DNA from: Symsagittifera roscoffensis
Lineage: Eukaryota; Xenacoelomorpha; Acoela; Convolutidae
Reading direction: 5' to 3'
Length of the DNA: 64,000 nucleotides
Assembly: GCF_963678635.1 (NCBI RefSeq)
Contig: NC_087063.1
Location: forward strand, 59,528,759-59,592,758
The notes under the pieces were generated by a model. The model did not search any database and had not been told where the DNA came from. It was given only the letters and a program-made list of their open reading frames with translations. Position 1 is the first letter of the stretch, and every line of letters starts with the position of its first letter. Below are positions 9,399 through 19,215 of the stretch, in pieces. Position numbers and translations under genes: made by a program.

Positions 9399-10702
9399 CT
9401 ATATTTAGCATGACCTCGTGTGGACCATAAGCTTCAGTGTACCTATTATCAACACGTACCGACTTGCTGCCCCCTCTCGTGAGTAGTGCCCTGAGCGCTC
9501 TGGAAGTCGTTTGTGGACTTATTCCACTCAAGTAGTCTGCATACACGTCAATGTGCATTATCGTCTGGTCGCTCGGCTCGCTCAAGTTTCTGGTTACCTC
9601 GTGTCCGCCCACTGTGATTATCGACATTATTCTTGCTCCGATTTTCGATATTCCAAAAGGTTTACCTGTCACCATTTTCACGGTGTTACAATTCCCGGTC
9701 TTCATTGAGCCCGTTCTAGCCTCTGGTATTGAGTTCGATCCGGTTAATGCTTCGTTAAAATTCTGTCTTTCGATCTCCAACTTTAGTCGTTCCTCCATTT
9801 CTTTCGCAGCCAGATCTTGTTTCACTTTGGCAATTGCTTCCGTCGCCGCTTTCCCATAATTTATCTCTAGAGAGCTTCCGGCCGCGGACTCTAACGCACC
9901 GCTAACATGTGTAACAGCTTTCACTGTCTTCGTCGGCAATTCGGTGTTTGGTGCCCCCAAGTTCCTAGATTCAAACTCGTTTTGCCTGTTCCGCTGATTC
10001 TGCACCGCCGCTAATGCCAACTTATGTTTGGGGTGATTCTGGTCCTTGACCGCTTCCCAGAACAAGGGACAATCCATTCTGAAGTGCCCCTCTTGGTTGC
10101 AGAAGAAGCATCTTGCACCTATTTTGATGATCAAGCCACTATAGAACTCGTGTTCCTCCATCTGGCTCATATCTTCCACATCGGGTGCATATCCCAAACT
10201 CTTCATGCCCTGTTTGTATGTCGTGCAATCCGCCACATGATGGTCAGCTGACCCGCAGTTCGCGCATGATCTGCGTTTGTCCATGTCATCTCTGGGCTTG
10301 TACCATGACGACCTTTGTGGCTGACTCCCCCCTTGCGTATTCCTGTTGTCTGAGTACGAGTATTTCTTGGGTTTCATTAGCATGTATTCTTTTGACTTCT
10401 GCCTCATCTCTTCTGGAGTTGGTGCACTGTCTTTCGACAATGTATAGTATGTTGCTAACATCGTCCTCAAGTCATCACTCTTTACCCCATCAATGAACTT
10501 TGAGGCGATGCTGAAATTCCTTCGATTGGTAGATTCTTCCTGGTCACTCCTTCTTCTCAAGCCCTCAAGATCATCTAGGAACCTGTCTATCGATTCCTCG
10601 TGCCTTCCCTTTTCAAATCGCATCATCGCTTGATGACCCTTCATGCCTGAGCCGAATCGATTTAACAATATTTCGAAGATTTTGTCCGCTGTATCGCGTT
10701 CC
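8091..10702 (-). repeat. 1306-bp tandem duplication within element 1 gag
   Basis: 8091-9396 and 9397-10702 are two copies of the same gag interval (capsid C-half, both zinc knuckles, and the region up to VMLNIDG). The shift is 1306 bp, not a multiple of three, so it moves the downstream protease-RT into a different frame from upstream gag. From 8775 and 10081 rightward (622 bp) I see no differences; the left-hand 680 bp differ at many positions. The junction at 9396/9397 shows about 3 bp of microhomology (GGA). Confidence 0.93.
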
Positions 10703-10815
10703 TCTTCTTTCTTCGCAACCACGCATTTCAATGCCGTGCCTTCCAGGTTGCTCAGTATCGCTGTGCATGCTTGCCTCTCATCGTTCAAGTTGTCTTGTTT
10801 CAAGTGCAACCTCAT
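9307..10815 (-). CDS. gag: Element 1 gag: capsid and nucleocapsid
   Basis: A 502-residue open frame. The first 110 residues match the capsid pattern of Ty3-type gag (AILSNLEGTALKCV, then FEILLNRFGSG and SIDRFLDDLEGLRRR). Two CCHC knuckles follow, CANCGSADHHVADC and CFFCNQEGHFRMDC, which package genomic RNA. After VMLNIDG the frame crosses the duplication junction (near 9397) and the last 30 residues are out-of-frame readthrough of the second copy. The frame is the same as that of the upstream gag ORF (10861-12150), from which it is separated by one TAA at 10861-10863, so the two were probably one gag polypeptide. Confidence 0.88.
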   Translation of the reverse strand: MRLHLKQDNLNDERQACTAILSNLEGTALKCVVAKKEEERDTADKIFEILLNRFGSGMKGHQAMMRFEKGRHEESIDRFLDDLEGLRRRSDQEESTNRRNFSIASKFIDGVKSDDLRTMLATYYTLSKDSAPTPEEMRQKSKEYMLMKPKKYSYSDNRNTQGGSQPQRSSWYKPRDDMDKRRSCANCGSADHHVADCTTYKQGMKSLGYAPDVEDMSQMEEHEFYSGLIIKIGARCFFCNQEGHFRMDCPLFWEAVKDQNHPKHKLALAAVQNQRNRQNEFESRNLGAPNTELPTKTVKAVTHVSGALESAAGSSLEINYGKAATEAIAKVKQDLAAKEMEERLKLEIERQNFNEALTGSNSIPEARTGSMKTGNCNTVKMVTGKPFGISKIGARIMSIITVGGHEVTRNLSEPSDQTIMHIDVYADYLSGISPQTTSRALRALLTRGGSKSVRVDNRYTEAYGPHEVMLNIDGTRYSGQNLRNIVKSIRLRHEGSSSDDAI

Positions 10816-10860
10816 GACTTCTACCCAAGTGTCAATGCATCCGTCTGAATCATCTTTGAA

Positions 10861-12150
10861 TTATTTTGGTTTCTTGAAAGTTTTCCTGGATTTGTTGCTT
10901 CCTCTGTCACTCGAGTCGGTGTTCCTTGTAGCGAAGGCTTCTAGTGTCCTGTTCATCATTTCCCAGGTGCTTGCCCATGTCATGGCATCCGGTCCCACGT
11001 TGTTGTGAGTCGTGGAGTCTCCTGGACCACTTGTTGTGTTCGCTGTTCCACTTTTTATAATCGCCTTTGCCCCCACCGGTGCCGTTCTCGCAGCCTCCCG
11101 GGGTACTGGTAACGGTGTTAACTGTCGTTTGTTCCTTTGTGGTTCCACGAAGTCAACTCTATTACGTTGTGTCCGCTCCGCCGCTGGCCTGTCTTGTGGT
11201 GTTGAATTCCTCAAGATAGCGTCTAACTTTGTCTGTATTGCACTTGAGCTCTCAGCCTGGTCCCTACTCATCGTATCCATTCTCGTTTCCAAACTCCCCA
11301 ACTGGCTATTCACTATGTCATATCGCTGCTTCATTTCTCGCATGTCTTTTCTGATGTTCTTATCTCGCTCTCCATCAGTGGTGTCTACTTTGTCAGACAT
11401 CTGCTGAAGCTTTTCCTCTGTTGCTCTCGCTAGATGGAAATAGCTGTCCAGGTACTCATGTTTGTTATTTCTCATTTCCTTCCTTATCACATTTCTATCC
11501 TCTTCGCTGTGCTTCAGTTTCTCGTCTATCTGATCTAGCTTCGCCATCAGGTCGCTTAGCTCAAGAGTAGTTGTTCCATTGTCCGTTGTTGTCCTGTAGT
11601 CGGTCGCTGGTCCCGGTTTTTTCTGATCCTCGTTTTGGTCGGTCTCTGTCGTTCTCGTGGATACTGTTCCGAATGTTTTGCTTTTCTCGGCTTTCGTCTC
11701 CTCCACTGCTGCGTCTCTCGATTTCATTCCGACCATCATCGCCAATCTTTCATTCAAAGACGTTCTCTTTGCTTGAGACTCCTCCTTCACCGTTTCTGGG
11801 GTGTTGCCTGTTGTGTCTTCCACGTTGTCTATCGGTGAGAACTCCATGGGCATCGGATTAGGTTCTTCCGCATTGGGCATCGGAGTTGACTCCGTCGTTT
11901 TCTTTCCCACTTCATCCACACTTTGATCCGGTGTCTCTAGTTCAATCTCGATGGTGGGTTCTACTCGTTCCCCTTCCGTGCCCTCTTTTGCTCTGTTCTC
12001 CGTAGTACTCCTCGTGTTGACCATACTAACTGAAAAGTTCTTCTTTGTTACCTTCGGACCCATTGATGTTGTTTTACGTATCGACGAGTTATATTTTGTC
12101 TTCGCTTCAGTAGATCTTTTTTCAGCTACCGGTAGCCCGCTCCGCCTCAT
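10861..12150 (-). CDS. gag: Element 1 gag N-terminal region with coiled coil
   Basis: A 429-residue open frame from an ATG at 12150. Residues 1-60 are basic. Residues 60-190 are acidic and rich in Thr, Pro and Glu. About 200-310 has long heptad-like helices (LSDLMAKLDQIDEKLKHSEE, then ATEEKLQQMSDKVD and LGSLETRMDTM) that predict a coiled coil, plausibly for gag multimerisation. A Pro/Thr-rich linker follows, then a short helix (TWASTWEMMNRTLEAFA). The frame stops at TAA 10861-10863 and continues in the same phase into the capsid segment, so the stop is either a mutation or a readthrough site. A second ATG near 12062 follows the basic start and could also be used. Confidence 0.8.
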   Translation of the reverse strand: MRRSGLPVAEKRSTEAKTKYNSSIRKTTSMGPKVTKKNFSVSMVNTRSTTENRAKEGTEGERVEPTIEIELETPDQSVDEVGKKTTESTPMPNAEEPNPMPMEFSPIDNVEDTTGNTPETVKEESQAKRTSLNERLAMMVGMKSRDAAVEETKAEKSKTFGTVSTRTTETDQNEDQKKPGPATDYRTTTDNGTTTLELSDLMAKLDQIDEKLKHSEEDRNVIRKEMRNNKHEYLDSYFHLARATEEKLQQMSDKVDTTDGERDKNIRKDMREMKQRYDIVNSQLGSLETRMDTMSRDQAESSSAIQTKLDAILRNSTPQDRPAAERTQRNRVDFVEPQRNKRQLTPLPVPREAARTAPVGAKAIIKSGTANTTSGPGDSTTHNNVGPDAMTWASTWEMMNRTLEAFATRNTDSSDRGSNKSRKTFKKPK

Positions 12151-12380
12151 TAATTTTATTTACAATTGTTTCTATTTACAGTTTTACTATCTACAAAATT
12201 CTACTCTAAGGTTAAAACCTCTTTTGACAAAATTTTATAAGAAGAAGTTTACAATTTGCTAAAAACAACGTTTCCTGAGCTTTTGAAAATTCTATATGTT
12301 AGGATTGGATAGAAAATTTGATTTTGCAATTGGTTACTTCAACCTGACTTAGTACTCTTTTAGTACCCCCTTCTTTATAC
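12151..12380. other. Element 1 leader, AT-rich part next to gag
   Basis: About 230 bp immediately 5' of gag on the minus strand. AT-rich, no ORF and no recognisable signal. Confidence 0.5.
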
Positions 12381-13065
12381 TGTTCCAAGACTTTCTCTCT
12401 ACTGTCCCAAGACTATTCAGTGTTGTCCCAGTACTTCTTGTTAGTGTCCCAAGACCACTGTCCCAAGACCCTTGCCCTAAGACTACTGTCCCAAGACTAC
12501 TGTCCCAAGACTACTGTCCCACGACTAGTGTCCCAAGACCACTGTCCCAAGACTACTGTCCCAAGACTAGTGTCCCAAGACTACAGTCCCAAGACTAGTG
12601 TCCCAAGACTACTGTCCCAAGACCACTGTCCCAAGACTACTGTCCCAAGACTACTGTCCCAAGACTACTGTCCCAAGACTACTGTCCCAAGACCACTGTC
12701 CCAAGATCACTGTCCCAAGACCACTGTCCCAAGACTACTGTCCCAAGACCACTGTCCCAAGACCACTGTCCCAAGACCAGTGTTCCAAGACTACTGTCCC
12801 AAGACCACTGTCCCAAGACCAGTGTCCCAAGACCACTGTCCCAAGACTACTGTCCCAAGACTAGTGTCCCAAGACTGTTTCGTACCAAGACTGCTCTGGT
12901 CCAAGACTGTCCCAAGACTGCTCTGGTCCAAGACTGTCTTAAGACTGCACCGTCCCAAGACTGTCCCAAGACTGCTCTGTCCCGAGACTGTCCAAAGACC
13001 GCGTTGCTCCAAGACTGTCCCCAGACTGCAATGTCCCAAGACTACTTCGGTACTGTCCCAAGACT
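12381..13065. repeat. 14-bp minisatellite in the element 1 leader
   Basis: Some 680 bp of a repeat with core TGTCCCAAGACTAC (14 bp, many units with CCAC or TAGT variants). From about 12880 longer compound units appear with inserts such as TGCTCTGGTCCAAG. Three units equal 42 bp, so frames stay open without stops on both strands. The resulting SQDYCPKT-type peptide is a by-product of the repeat, not a gene. Confidence 0.95.
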
Positions 13066-13962
13066 TGTCACTGAGTGTCTGGATATAGGATCTCTTCTTC
13101 TTCGGTTTAGGGACTCTTGAACCACTGTACCGTTTACCACCACTTGAGCTCTAGTAAAAATTTTCCCAAAATCCCTATTTTAATGGCCAAAACCCAAATA
13201 CTGACCCCCCTGTATTTATCTACCTCTCGATGTTGCAGGCTATTTGAAACCCTAAATTCCCCGCAGGTATCTTGTGATCACCTGTTCGTTAAAATACCAA
13301 AAACAAATTTTCACCAAAACGTAAAAATTTAAACAGGAAAAATTTCAAAAACAGAGAGATGAATTCACCTAAAATTCAAGGTTGACAGATGTCAATCTTT
13401 GTCCGAAAAAATGTCTGGTATCCGATTGCCACGCGTTTTCCTCCCCCCTGCTTGCGAACTTATGGGGTATCACAAAAACTGTCTATTTCCGTTCCCCCCT
13501 ACCGATCCGACCAGGGTACCTACCTTAACCTGATGTTAAAATTGGATATCCGCTTCTTCTAACCAACGCGTGTAAGTATCTAATGTAACTAAATCGACGA
13601 TGCCGAACAATTAGTTACTCTAATGTGTCTCCCCTTTTTACAATTTATAACCGCTAACCTCTAACCTAACCAGCCCCCTTCTAACCTCCCCCCTCTTTAG
13701 CCCCCCTCTTAAGCCGAAAAATCCCTTAAACGCCGGGTGCTAAACCTCTCTAGAGAAAACCGTAGACCTGTTTCCAGGACTGCTTGTGTAAAAACTTCCT
13801 CAAAACAGTGGGGCTCCGCTTATCCAATTTTACACTTATCTCCTATAATGTAATGTGGATTTTAACGATACCCGTTTGCCCAACTTGAGAACACCCCTGT
13901 GCGTCCTCTTGTTGTGATCCCGTGCTGGTTGTCTCCATTGACGTGCACTGCACTTGACAGCA
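13066..13962. other. Element 1 leader, unique part
   Basis: About 900 bp between the two tandem-repeat blocks. It contains C-rich stretches (near 13660-13720) and AT-rich stretches, but no convincing ORF on either strand. It is probably 5' untranslated or packaging sequence of element 1. Confidence 0.5.
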
Positions 13963-14169
13963 GCACCACCTTCCCACTTGGCTGGTCACCTCTTCCAGTC
14001 AAGTTTCCTAGCGGTTCAGCTCAGTCCCTCTGAACCACTTTCCCACTCGGCTGGTCACGTCTTCCAGTCAAGTCTCCTAGTGGTCCGGTTCGGTCCTTGT
14101 GAACCACTTTCCCACTTAGCTGGTCACCCTTTCCAGTCAAGTCTCCTAGTGGTCTGGCTAGGTTGCAAT
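13963..14169. repeat. 69-bp tandem repeat, three copies
   Basis: Units begin at about 13971, 14040 and 14109, each containing TTCCCACTTGGCTGGTCAC and CAGTCAAGTCTCCTAG. The 69-bp period is a multiple of three. The units differ from one another at roughly 10-15% of positions. The block lies in the leader of element 1. Confidence 0.9.
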
Positions 14170-14640
14170 CTATCTGAAAACCCTTAACAACGCCCCCCAC
14201 TTGGGCACCTTATTGAAGTCACTGGTTTAGATTGCTAGATTGATCGAAACGATCGGTCTTATAAAACAGTATGGGTATACTATTTAATTAATATAAAGGT
14301 TTGATCCAAATGATCTGGTATGAAAGTCACTGTCTTTTTTGTTTTATGGTTTTTGTTCCTTTTTCTACACTTTTTTCTGGTTTTTGTTTCACTTTTTGTC
14401 TTTTTGCTCGTGTTTTTGTCCCCCTAGTCACCCCCCTTTCTCGGTTAGCTAGGCCTCGTTCGGAATTTTTCTCAAGTTTTCTTAAAAAACTATCACGGTA
14501 GAACCGGAAGGTTTACACGTTCCCGCAGAACCGTACCACCGGTACTCTAGAATGGGCATGCAGCCCGGAGCTGTGTCAAGTGGGTTCGACTCCGTAGTCA
14601 TGATGTCGTAAAAACACCCAGGAGCGCCATAAAAACACTA
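14170..14640. other. Element 1 leader next to the LTR, possible primer-binding region
   Basis: On the minus strand the sequence directly following the LTR is TAGTGTTTTTATGGCGCTCC. A TGGCGC core is typical of LTR-element primer-binding sites, but it lies about 12 bp from the LTR end as I place it, so the assignment is weak. The rest has no ORF of note. Confidence 0.35.
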
Positions 14641-15534
14641 TGTAACAGTCGCCTACTTCGGTCACATATGAGGCTTAAAAAAATTGGCCCTATAACCATT
14701 GGCTCAAGAGTCAGGGACACTATCTCTTGTGTTTTTCTACCTCAAGAACGGTCGGAGCCAATTCGGTTCGCTTGCGACATGAGACTAGAACCCGTTACAG
14801 CTTAAAGGCTACTACCAAAATATCCCCCACTCTAGAAAATAAGAACGTTCCCATACTTAGGTCTCAAAATACCCAAAATACACGAACGCCGTTAAAAACA
14901 GGGTCGGAACAATCCGTTAAGTTACTTTTTATAGGACAGTGGAACCTTGATCCATTTCAGATGGATCAACCTAAAACTCGCCTTATCTCAACATAACAAT
15001 CATAAAACACACTCGAGAAAACTAAATTTGGAACTCACATGTCGACGCACTCGAGTACAAGGAGTAATTAAATTGATGAGCAACTCGAGAATTAAATAAG
15101 ATAACTTGATAAGTTCACTACTAATCAGTTTTAATTACAGAAATAAGTTTAGACTCTAGAATTGAAGTTTTAGTCTGAACCATTGGGACACTCCAGCTGT
15201 CCACCTTTCCGTTGAAGGTTCACTCTGGTTCAGTTTGAATAATTGCTCTCTTCTCTCGTGAGTATCTCGCCTCCTATTGCAGGATAAGACGGCTCTACTC
15301 GTGTCTTATTTTGTATCTGGAAATTGCGAATAGCAATTTCCTGCTGTTTTCTTAAGTAATTTCCCGCAATTGTAAATTCGGTCGTTCTGATTTTTCACTT
15401 TGTGTTTTCAGTTGTTGCGAGAAAACTGAGCATGACAGGCTCCATTCGAAATTTTGAAAAATAAAACTTCACTCCAAAATCACGTATTTTCGTGTCCCTC
15501 AAGGTCAAACTTCCAGATATGACCGACTGGCACA
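14641..15534 (-). repeat. Element 1 5' LTR (894 bp)
   Basis: On the minus strand it begins TGTGCCAGTCGGTCATA and ends GCGACTGTTACA, a TG...CA pair. A second copy of the whole segment, roughly 85-90% alike by eye, sits alone at 61484-62375, which fixes both boundaries. The copy here lies directly 5' of the leader and gag of element 1 in the same orientation, so it is read as that element's 5' LTR. Its outer end is only about 200 bp from the first recognised exon of the ankyrin gene, in the opposite orientation. Confidence 0.75.
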
Positions 15535-15730
15535 CAGTCTGTGCGTGTGTTTTGTATCAATATTTACGCTATATTTGTAATATAATTATGACATACCAAC
15601 CCGTTTTTAAAATTCACTTTAATTCGCAATTAATGTTTATTCATAACTCTCCCTGCGCCTAGCCTGTGTTAGTTTGCCATTTATCTATTTCATATATCCA
15701 GATTGTCATGGAATCAGTTCTGTAGCTGAG

Positions 15731-15841
15731 ATGTCAGGGGACAGAGTTCTGTCAGTTTTGTCAGAGGTTCAAGATCGTCTGGCTATGACAAAAAGTTATG
15801 CACTGGGGAATTCATCTATGTCACAAATTGGACATGACGAT
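15731..15841 (+). CDS. Ankyrin gene exon 1 (as seen)
   Basis: An ATG at 15731 opens 37 codons (MSGDRVLSVLSEVQDRL...) that end at GACGAT followed by the donor GTAAGA. The segment is helical and polar, with no signal peptide. The start is tentative: a TGTAG acceptor-like site five bases upstream would allow an earlier exon. Confidence 0.6.
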
Positions 15842-16008
15842 GTAAGAGCGTCTTTTTTCTTGGTATGTGCGGAATTGATAAGGGATTGGGAGAGTTACCC
15901 TTAAGGTTCCTTTTTCAGAATTAATTTTTTTGCACCTGTGCCCCATAATCTAGGGTCGGTAATATTCGTCATATTTTGTCATGATAAATGATAATCTACT
16001 TCTTTTAG

Positions 16009-16099
16009 CTGATAGTTGATCTTCTGGGCGAACAAATCAGCTGCCCCGAGTTAACTTTGGAAAACCAGAGAGCTGTTCTGCAATACTATCTCTACACCT
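16009..16099 (+). CDS. Ankyrin gene exon 2
   Basis: Acceptor TTCTTTTAG at 16000-16008, donor GTTTGT at 16100. The 91 nt read LIVDLLGEQISCPELTLENQ and end in phase 1, matching the phase of exon 3. The donor is a weak match to consensus, so the 3' boundary is less certain than the 5' one. Confidence 0.55.
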
Positions 16100-16287
16100 G
16101 TTTGTATATTATCTGCAATTGATTTGTATCGTCTAAATCTGTATTAGAATTTATATATTTGACTTTAGGTGCTTTTTGGGGTTTCTCGGATCTGGTTTCC
16201 AGACTGATAGAGTTCAAAGCTGGCGAGTAATTCAATTTATAAATATACAGAATTTGTGAAGTCAATATTTGTTTATACTTATTTTAG

Positions 16288-16358
16288 ATGTAAATTTTCA
16301 AAATGCTGCCACTCGATGGACACCTCTGCATGCAGCGGTTTTCCAAGAACATTCTAAG
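16288..16358 (+). CDS. Ankyrin gene exon 3, first half of an ankyrin repeat
   Basis: Acceptor TTATTTTAG ending at 16287, donor GTGAGT at 16359. It encodes VNFQNAATRWTPLHAAVFQE, containing the TPLHAA signature of ankyrin repeats, and ends in phase 0 after Lys. Confidence 0.8.
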
Positions 16359-16359
16359 G

Positions 16360-16790
16360 TGAGTCAATGTTGCGCGTCAAATTTTCAAGTCATTTGCCTC
16401 CAGTGCTTTTACTGTTGAATTGTTCAAGCTACTAACTGCTTTTGAGGTAGAAGAGAAAGAAGTATTTGTCACTTATATAAGTCATGATGAATTTTTAATC
16501 ATAAAAGAACAAATGATTGTCACTTATGTAGGTCGTGATGATTTTTTCCAGGAGGAATTCTTAAAATTTGCTCGCGCCCAGGTTTGTTTTTTCGCGGTTT
16601 GACTTGAGTTTTTTTAATCCTGAGCTCACATCCTCCGTTAAAAGGAAAGCAAACTACACTATCAAAGGTCACTAAAAATTTGAATGACTAACTTTCAGCG
16701 AGTTGTATAAAAAATCTAATGATTCAGTTTTCTCCAAATGGTATAAATTGAAGAAACATAGTGCCAATCATAAATAACTCATTGCCCACA
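16360..16790. other. Start of intron 3, before the Penelope-like element
   Basis: AT-rich intronic sequence. It carries one copy of the dispersed motif ACACTATCAAAG at about 16656 (see findings). No gene seen. Confidence 0.6.
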
Positions 16791-16849
16791 TGGATGCCTG
16801 ACCGAGCCTTCAACAAGGAGAGCACCAATCTGATCATCGACCTCTTCTT

Positions 16850-17400
16850 TTCGGCTGCCACCTATGTACTGTTCAAAACCTTCATCCGGATGTTGGCTGC
16901 GAAAACGGCCAGTTTCGATTCCATAGCTAAACCGTCAACTTGGGCCTTCTATCCCCCCGCACTTGCAACACGAAATTTTTCACGGCCAAAGCCATCAACT
17001 CGACGAATGTCGCTTTGTCGAACTCTGGGGGTTCTTGTACAAAATGTCAGCAGCCATCGCAATAAACTCGTCAAATGGAACGTTGGTGTACAGGATTTCG
17101 ACGTCAAAAGAAATCAGCACCTCATCTTCATCCAAGACAACCTCACACAAACGTTCCTTGATCGGTAACGTGGAACACTCAATCTTGGCTTAGTCAATGT
17201 CCTCAAGAAACCGAGAAAGGAAATTGGTGAGACTCTCATACACGTTTCCTGGGAGTGAAAGAACGGGTGTGAGAGGAGTGCCATCCTTATGAACTTTGGC
17301 AAGCCCATACAACCGAGCAGGTTGAACGCCACAGCTTGTAATCTTCTGCAAAACCTCATGAGAGATTTCGCCATTGCGATGAAGCCGCTGCAACGCTCAA
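16850..17400 (-). pseudogene. Penelope-like RT, fingers and palm remnant
   Basis: The first part (17393-17193) is open and reads RLHRNGEISHEVLQKITSCG, then YGLAKVHKDGTPLTPVLSLP, the family's replacement for the common GxPKxHKP motif. A stop follows at about 17190. Beyond it, in changing frames, come DEDEVLISFDVEILYTNVPF (motif A) and QVDGLAMESKLAVFAANIRM (motif B). No motif C is seen before homology fades near 16850. Penelope RTs are related to telomerase RT and copy RNA to DNA at the target. Confidence 0.8.
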
Positions 17401-19215
17401 TTGAACTTCTTTTCCGTCTTCAGCATAATACGATCAGTCGACTTCACTTCCGTAAACTGGGGACCGGAAGTGACGGTATCTAGTTTCTCATAGTAGTCAG
17501 TGTTGCTCAAAATAGAGAAATTAAGGGCAGAAAAATGCAGATCCGGGCGAGTCTTCTTTGCTCAATTGAACTTCTTTTCCGTCTTCAGCATAATACGATC
17601 AGTCGACTTCACTTCCGTAAACTGGGGACCGGAAGTGACGGTATCTAGTTTCTCATAGTAGTCAGTGTTGCTCAAAATAGAGAAATTAAGGGCAGAAAAA
17701 TGCAGATCCGGGCGAGTCTTCTTTGCTCAATTGAACTTCTTTTCCGTCTTCAGCATAATACGATCAGTCGACTTCACTTCCGTAAACTGGGGACCGGAAG
17801 TGACAGTATCTAGTTTCTCATAGTAGTCAGTGTTGCTCAAAATAGAGAAATTAAGGACAGAAAAATGCAGATCCGGGCGAGTCTTCTTTGCTCAATTGAA
17901 CTTCTTTTCCGTCTTCAGCATAATACGATCAGTCGACTTCACTTCCGTAAACTGGGAACCGGAAGTGACAGTATCTAGTTTCTCATAGTAGTCAGTGTTG
18001 CTCAAAATAGATAAATTAAGGGCAGAAAAATGCAGATCCGGGCGAGTCTTCTTTGCTCAATTGAACTTCTTTTCCGTCTTCAGCATAATACGATCAGTCG
18101 ACTTCACTTCCGTAAACTGGGGACCGGAAGTGACGGTATCTAGTTTCTCATAGTAGTCAGTGTTGCTCAAAATAGAGAAATTAAGGGCAGAAAAATGCAG
18201 ATCCGGGCGAGTCTTCTTTGCTCAATTGAACTTCTTTTCCGTCTTCAGCATAATACGATCAGTCGACTTCACTTCCGTAAACTGGGGACCGGAAGTGACA
18301 GTATCTAGTTTCTCATAGTAGTCAGTGTTGCTCAAAATAGAGAAATTAAGGGCAGAAAAATGCAGATCCGGGCGAGTCTTCTTTGCTCAATTGAACTTCT
18401 TTTCCGTCTTCAGCATAATACGATCAGTCGACTTCACTTCCGTAAACTGGGGACCGGAAGTGGCAGTATCTAGTTTCTCATAGTAGTCAGTGTTGCTCAA
18501 AATAGAGAAATTAAGGGCAGAAAAATGCAGATCCGGGCGAGTCTTCTTTGCTCAATTGAACTTCTTTTCCGTCTTCAGCATAATACGATCAGTCGACTTC
18601 ACTTCCGTAAACTGGGGACCGGAAGTGACAGTATCTAGTTTCTCATAGTAGTCAGTGTTGCTCAAAATAGAGAAATTAAGGGCAGAAAAATGCAGATCCG
18701 GGCGAGTCTTCTTTGCTCAATTGAACTTCTTTTCCGTCTTCAGCATAATACGATCAGTCGACTTCACTTCCGTAAACTGGGGACCGGAAGTGACGGTATC
18801 TAGTTTCTCATAGTAGTCAGTGTTGCTCAAAATAGAGAAATTAAGGGCAGAAAAATGCAGATCCGGGCGAGTCTTCTTTGCTCAATTGAACTTCTTTTCC
18901 GTCTTCAGCATAATACGATCAGTCGACTTCACTTCCGTAAACTGGGGACCGGAAGTGACAGTATCTAGTTTCTCATAGTAGTCAGTGTTGCTCAAAATAG
19001 AGAAATTAAGGGCAGAAAAATGCAGATCCGGGCGAGTCTTCTTTGCTCAATTGAACTTCTTTTCCGTCTTCAGCATAATACGATCAGTCGACTTCACTTC
19101 CGTAAACTGGGGACCGGAAGTGACAGTATCTAGTTTCTCATAGTAGTCAGTGTTGCTCAAAATAGAGAAATTCAGGGCAGAAAAATGCAGATCCGGGCGA
19201 GTCTTCTTTGCCACC
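17401..19215 (-). repeat. 165-bp tandem array, 11 copies, inside the Penelope-like RT region
   Basis: The unit starts recur every 165 bp from 17401 to 19051 and differ at only a few positions (for example GACGGT/GACAGT, GGGGACC/GGGAACC). On the minus strand each unit is 55 codons long, containing RPDLHFSALNFSIL, YYEKLDTVTSGP and DRIMLKTEKKFN, with one TGA at the end of each. The peptide joins naturally to the RT segments on both sides, so one unit is the ancestral single copy and the array is an in-frame amplification of RT coding sequence. Confidence 0.95.

Larger units (their letters stand above)
1..15534 (-). mobile_element. Element 1: giant Ty3/gypsy-type LTR retrotransposon, 3' end outside the window
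   Basis: Read on the minus strand the order is LTR (14641-15534), long repeat-rich leader, gag, protease, RT, RNase H, integrase, a macro-like ORF and an SGNH-like ORF, running off the window at position 1. The domain order PR-RT-RH-IN is that of Ty3/gypsy elements. At least 15.5 kb is present, long for the group because of the 2.5-kb leader, a linker of about 300 residues between RNase H and integrase, and two ORFs after integrase. The copy is defective: in-frame stops at 10861, 6360, 4332 and 2976, frameshifts in the RT/RNase H junction and in the last ORF, and a 1306-bp duplication in gag. Membership of the LTR is inferred from position and orientation, because the partner LTR is not visible. 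Confidence 0.8.

Noticed and set aside
226-12262. Many plus-strand open frames of 60-170 codons between 226 and 12262
   Set aside because: They are antisense to the gag-pol and accessory ORFs of element 1 and carry no domains.
12420-13088. A 222-codon open frame with SQDYCPKTTVPRL-type repeats, and similar frames on both strands
   Set aside because: The frames stay open only because the 14-bp unit has no stop in any triple of units; the peptide has no other sign of coding and the block lies in the leader of element 1.
16761-17168. A 135-codon plus-strand frame
   Set aside because: Antisense to the Penelope-like RT motifs A and B, which are recognisable on the minus strand.
17401-19215. CRISPR-like or rDNA-spacer-like array
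   Set aside because: Units are 165 bp, contiguous and without unique spacers; each encodes a piece of Penelope-type RT.
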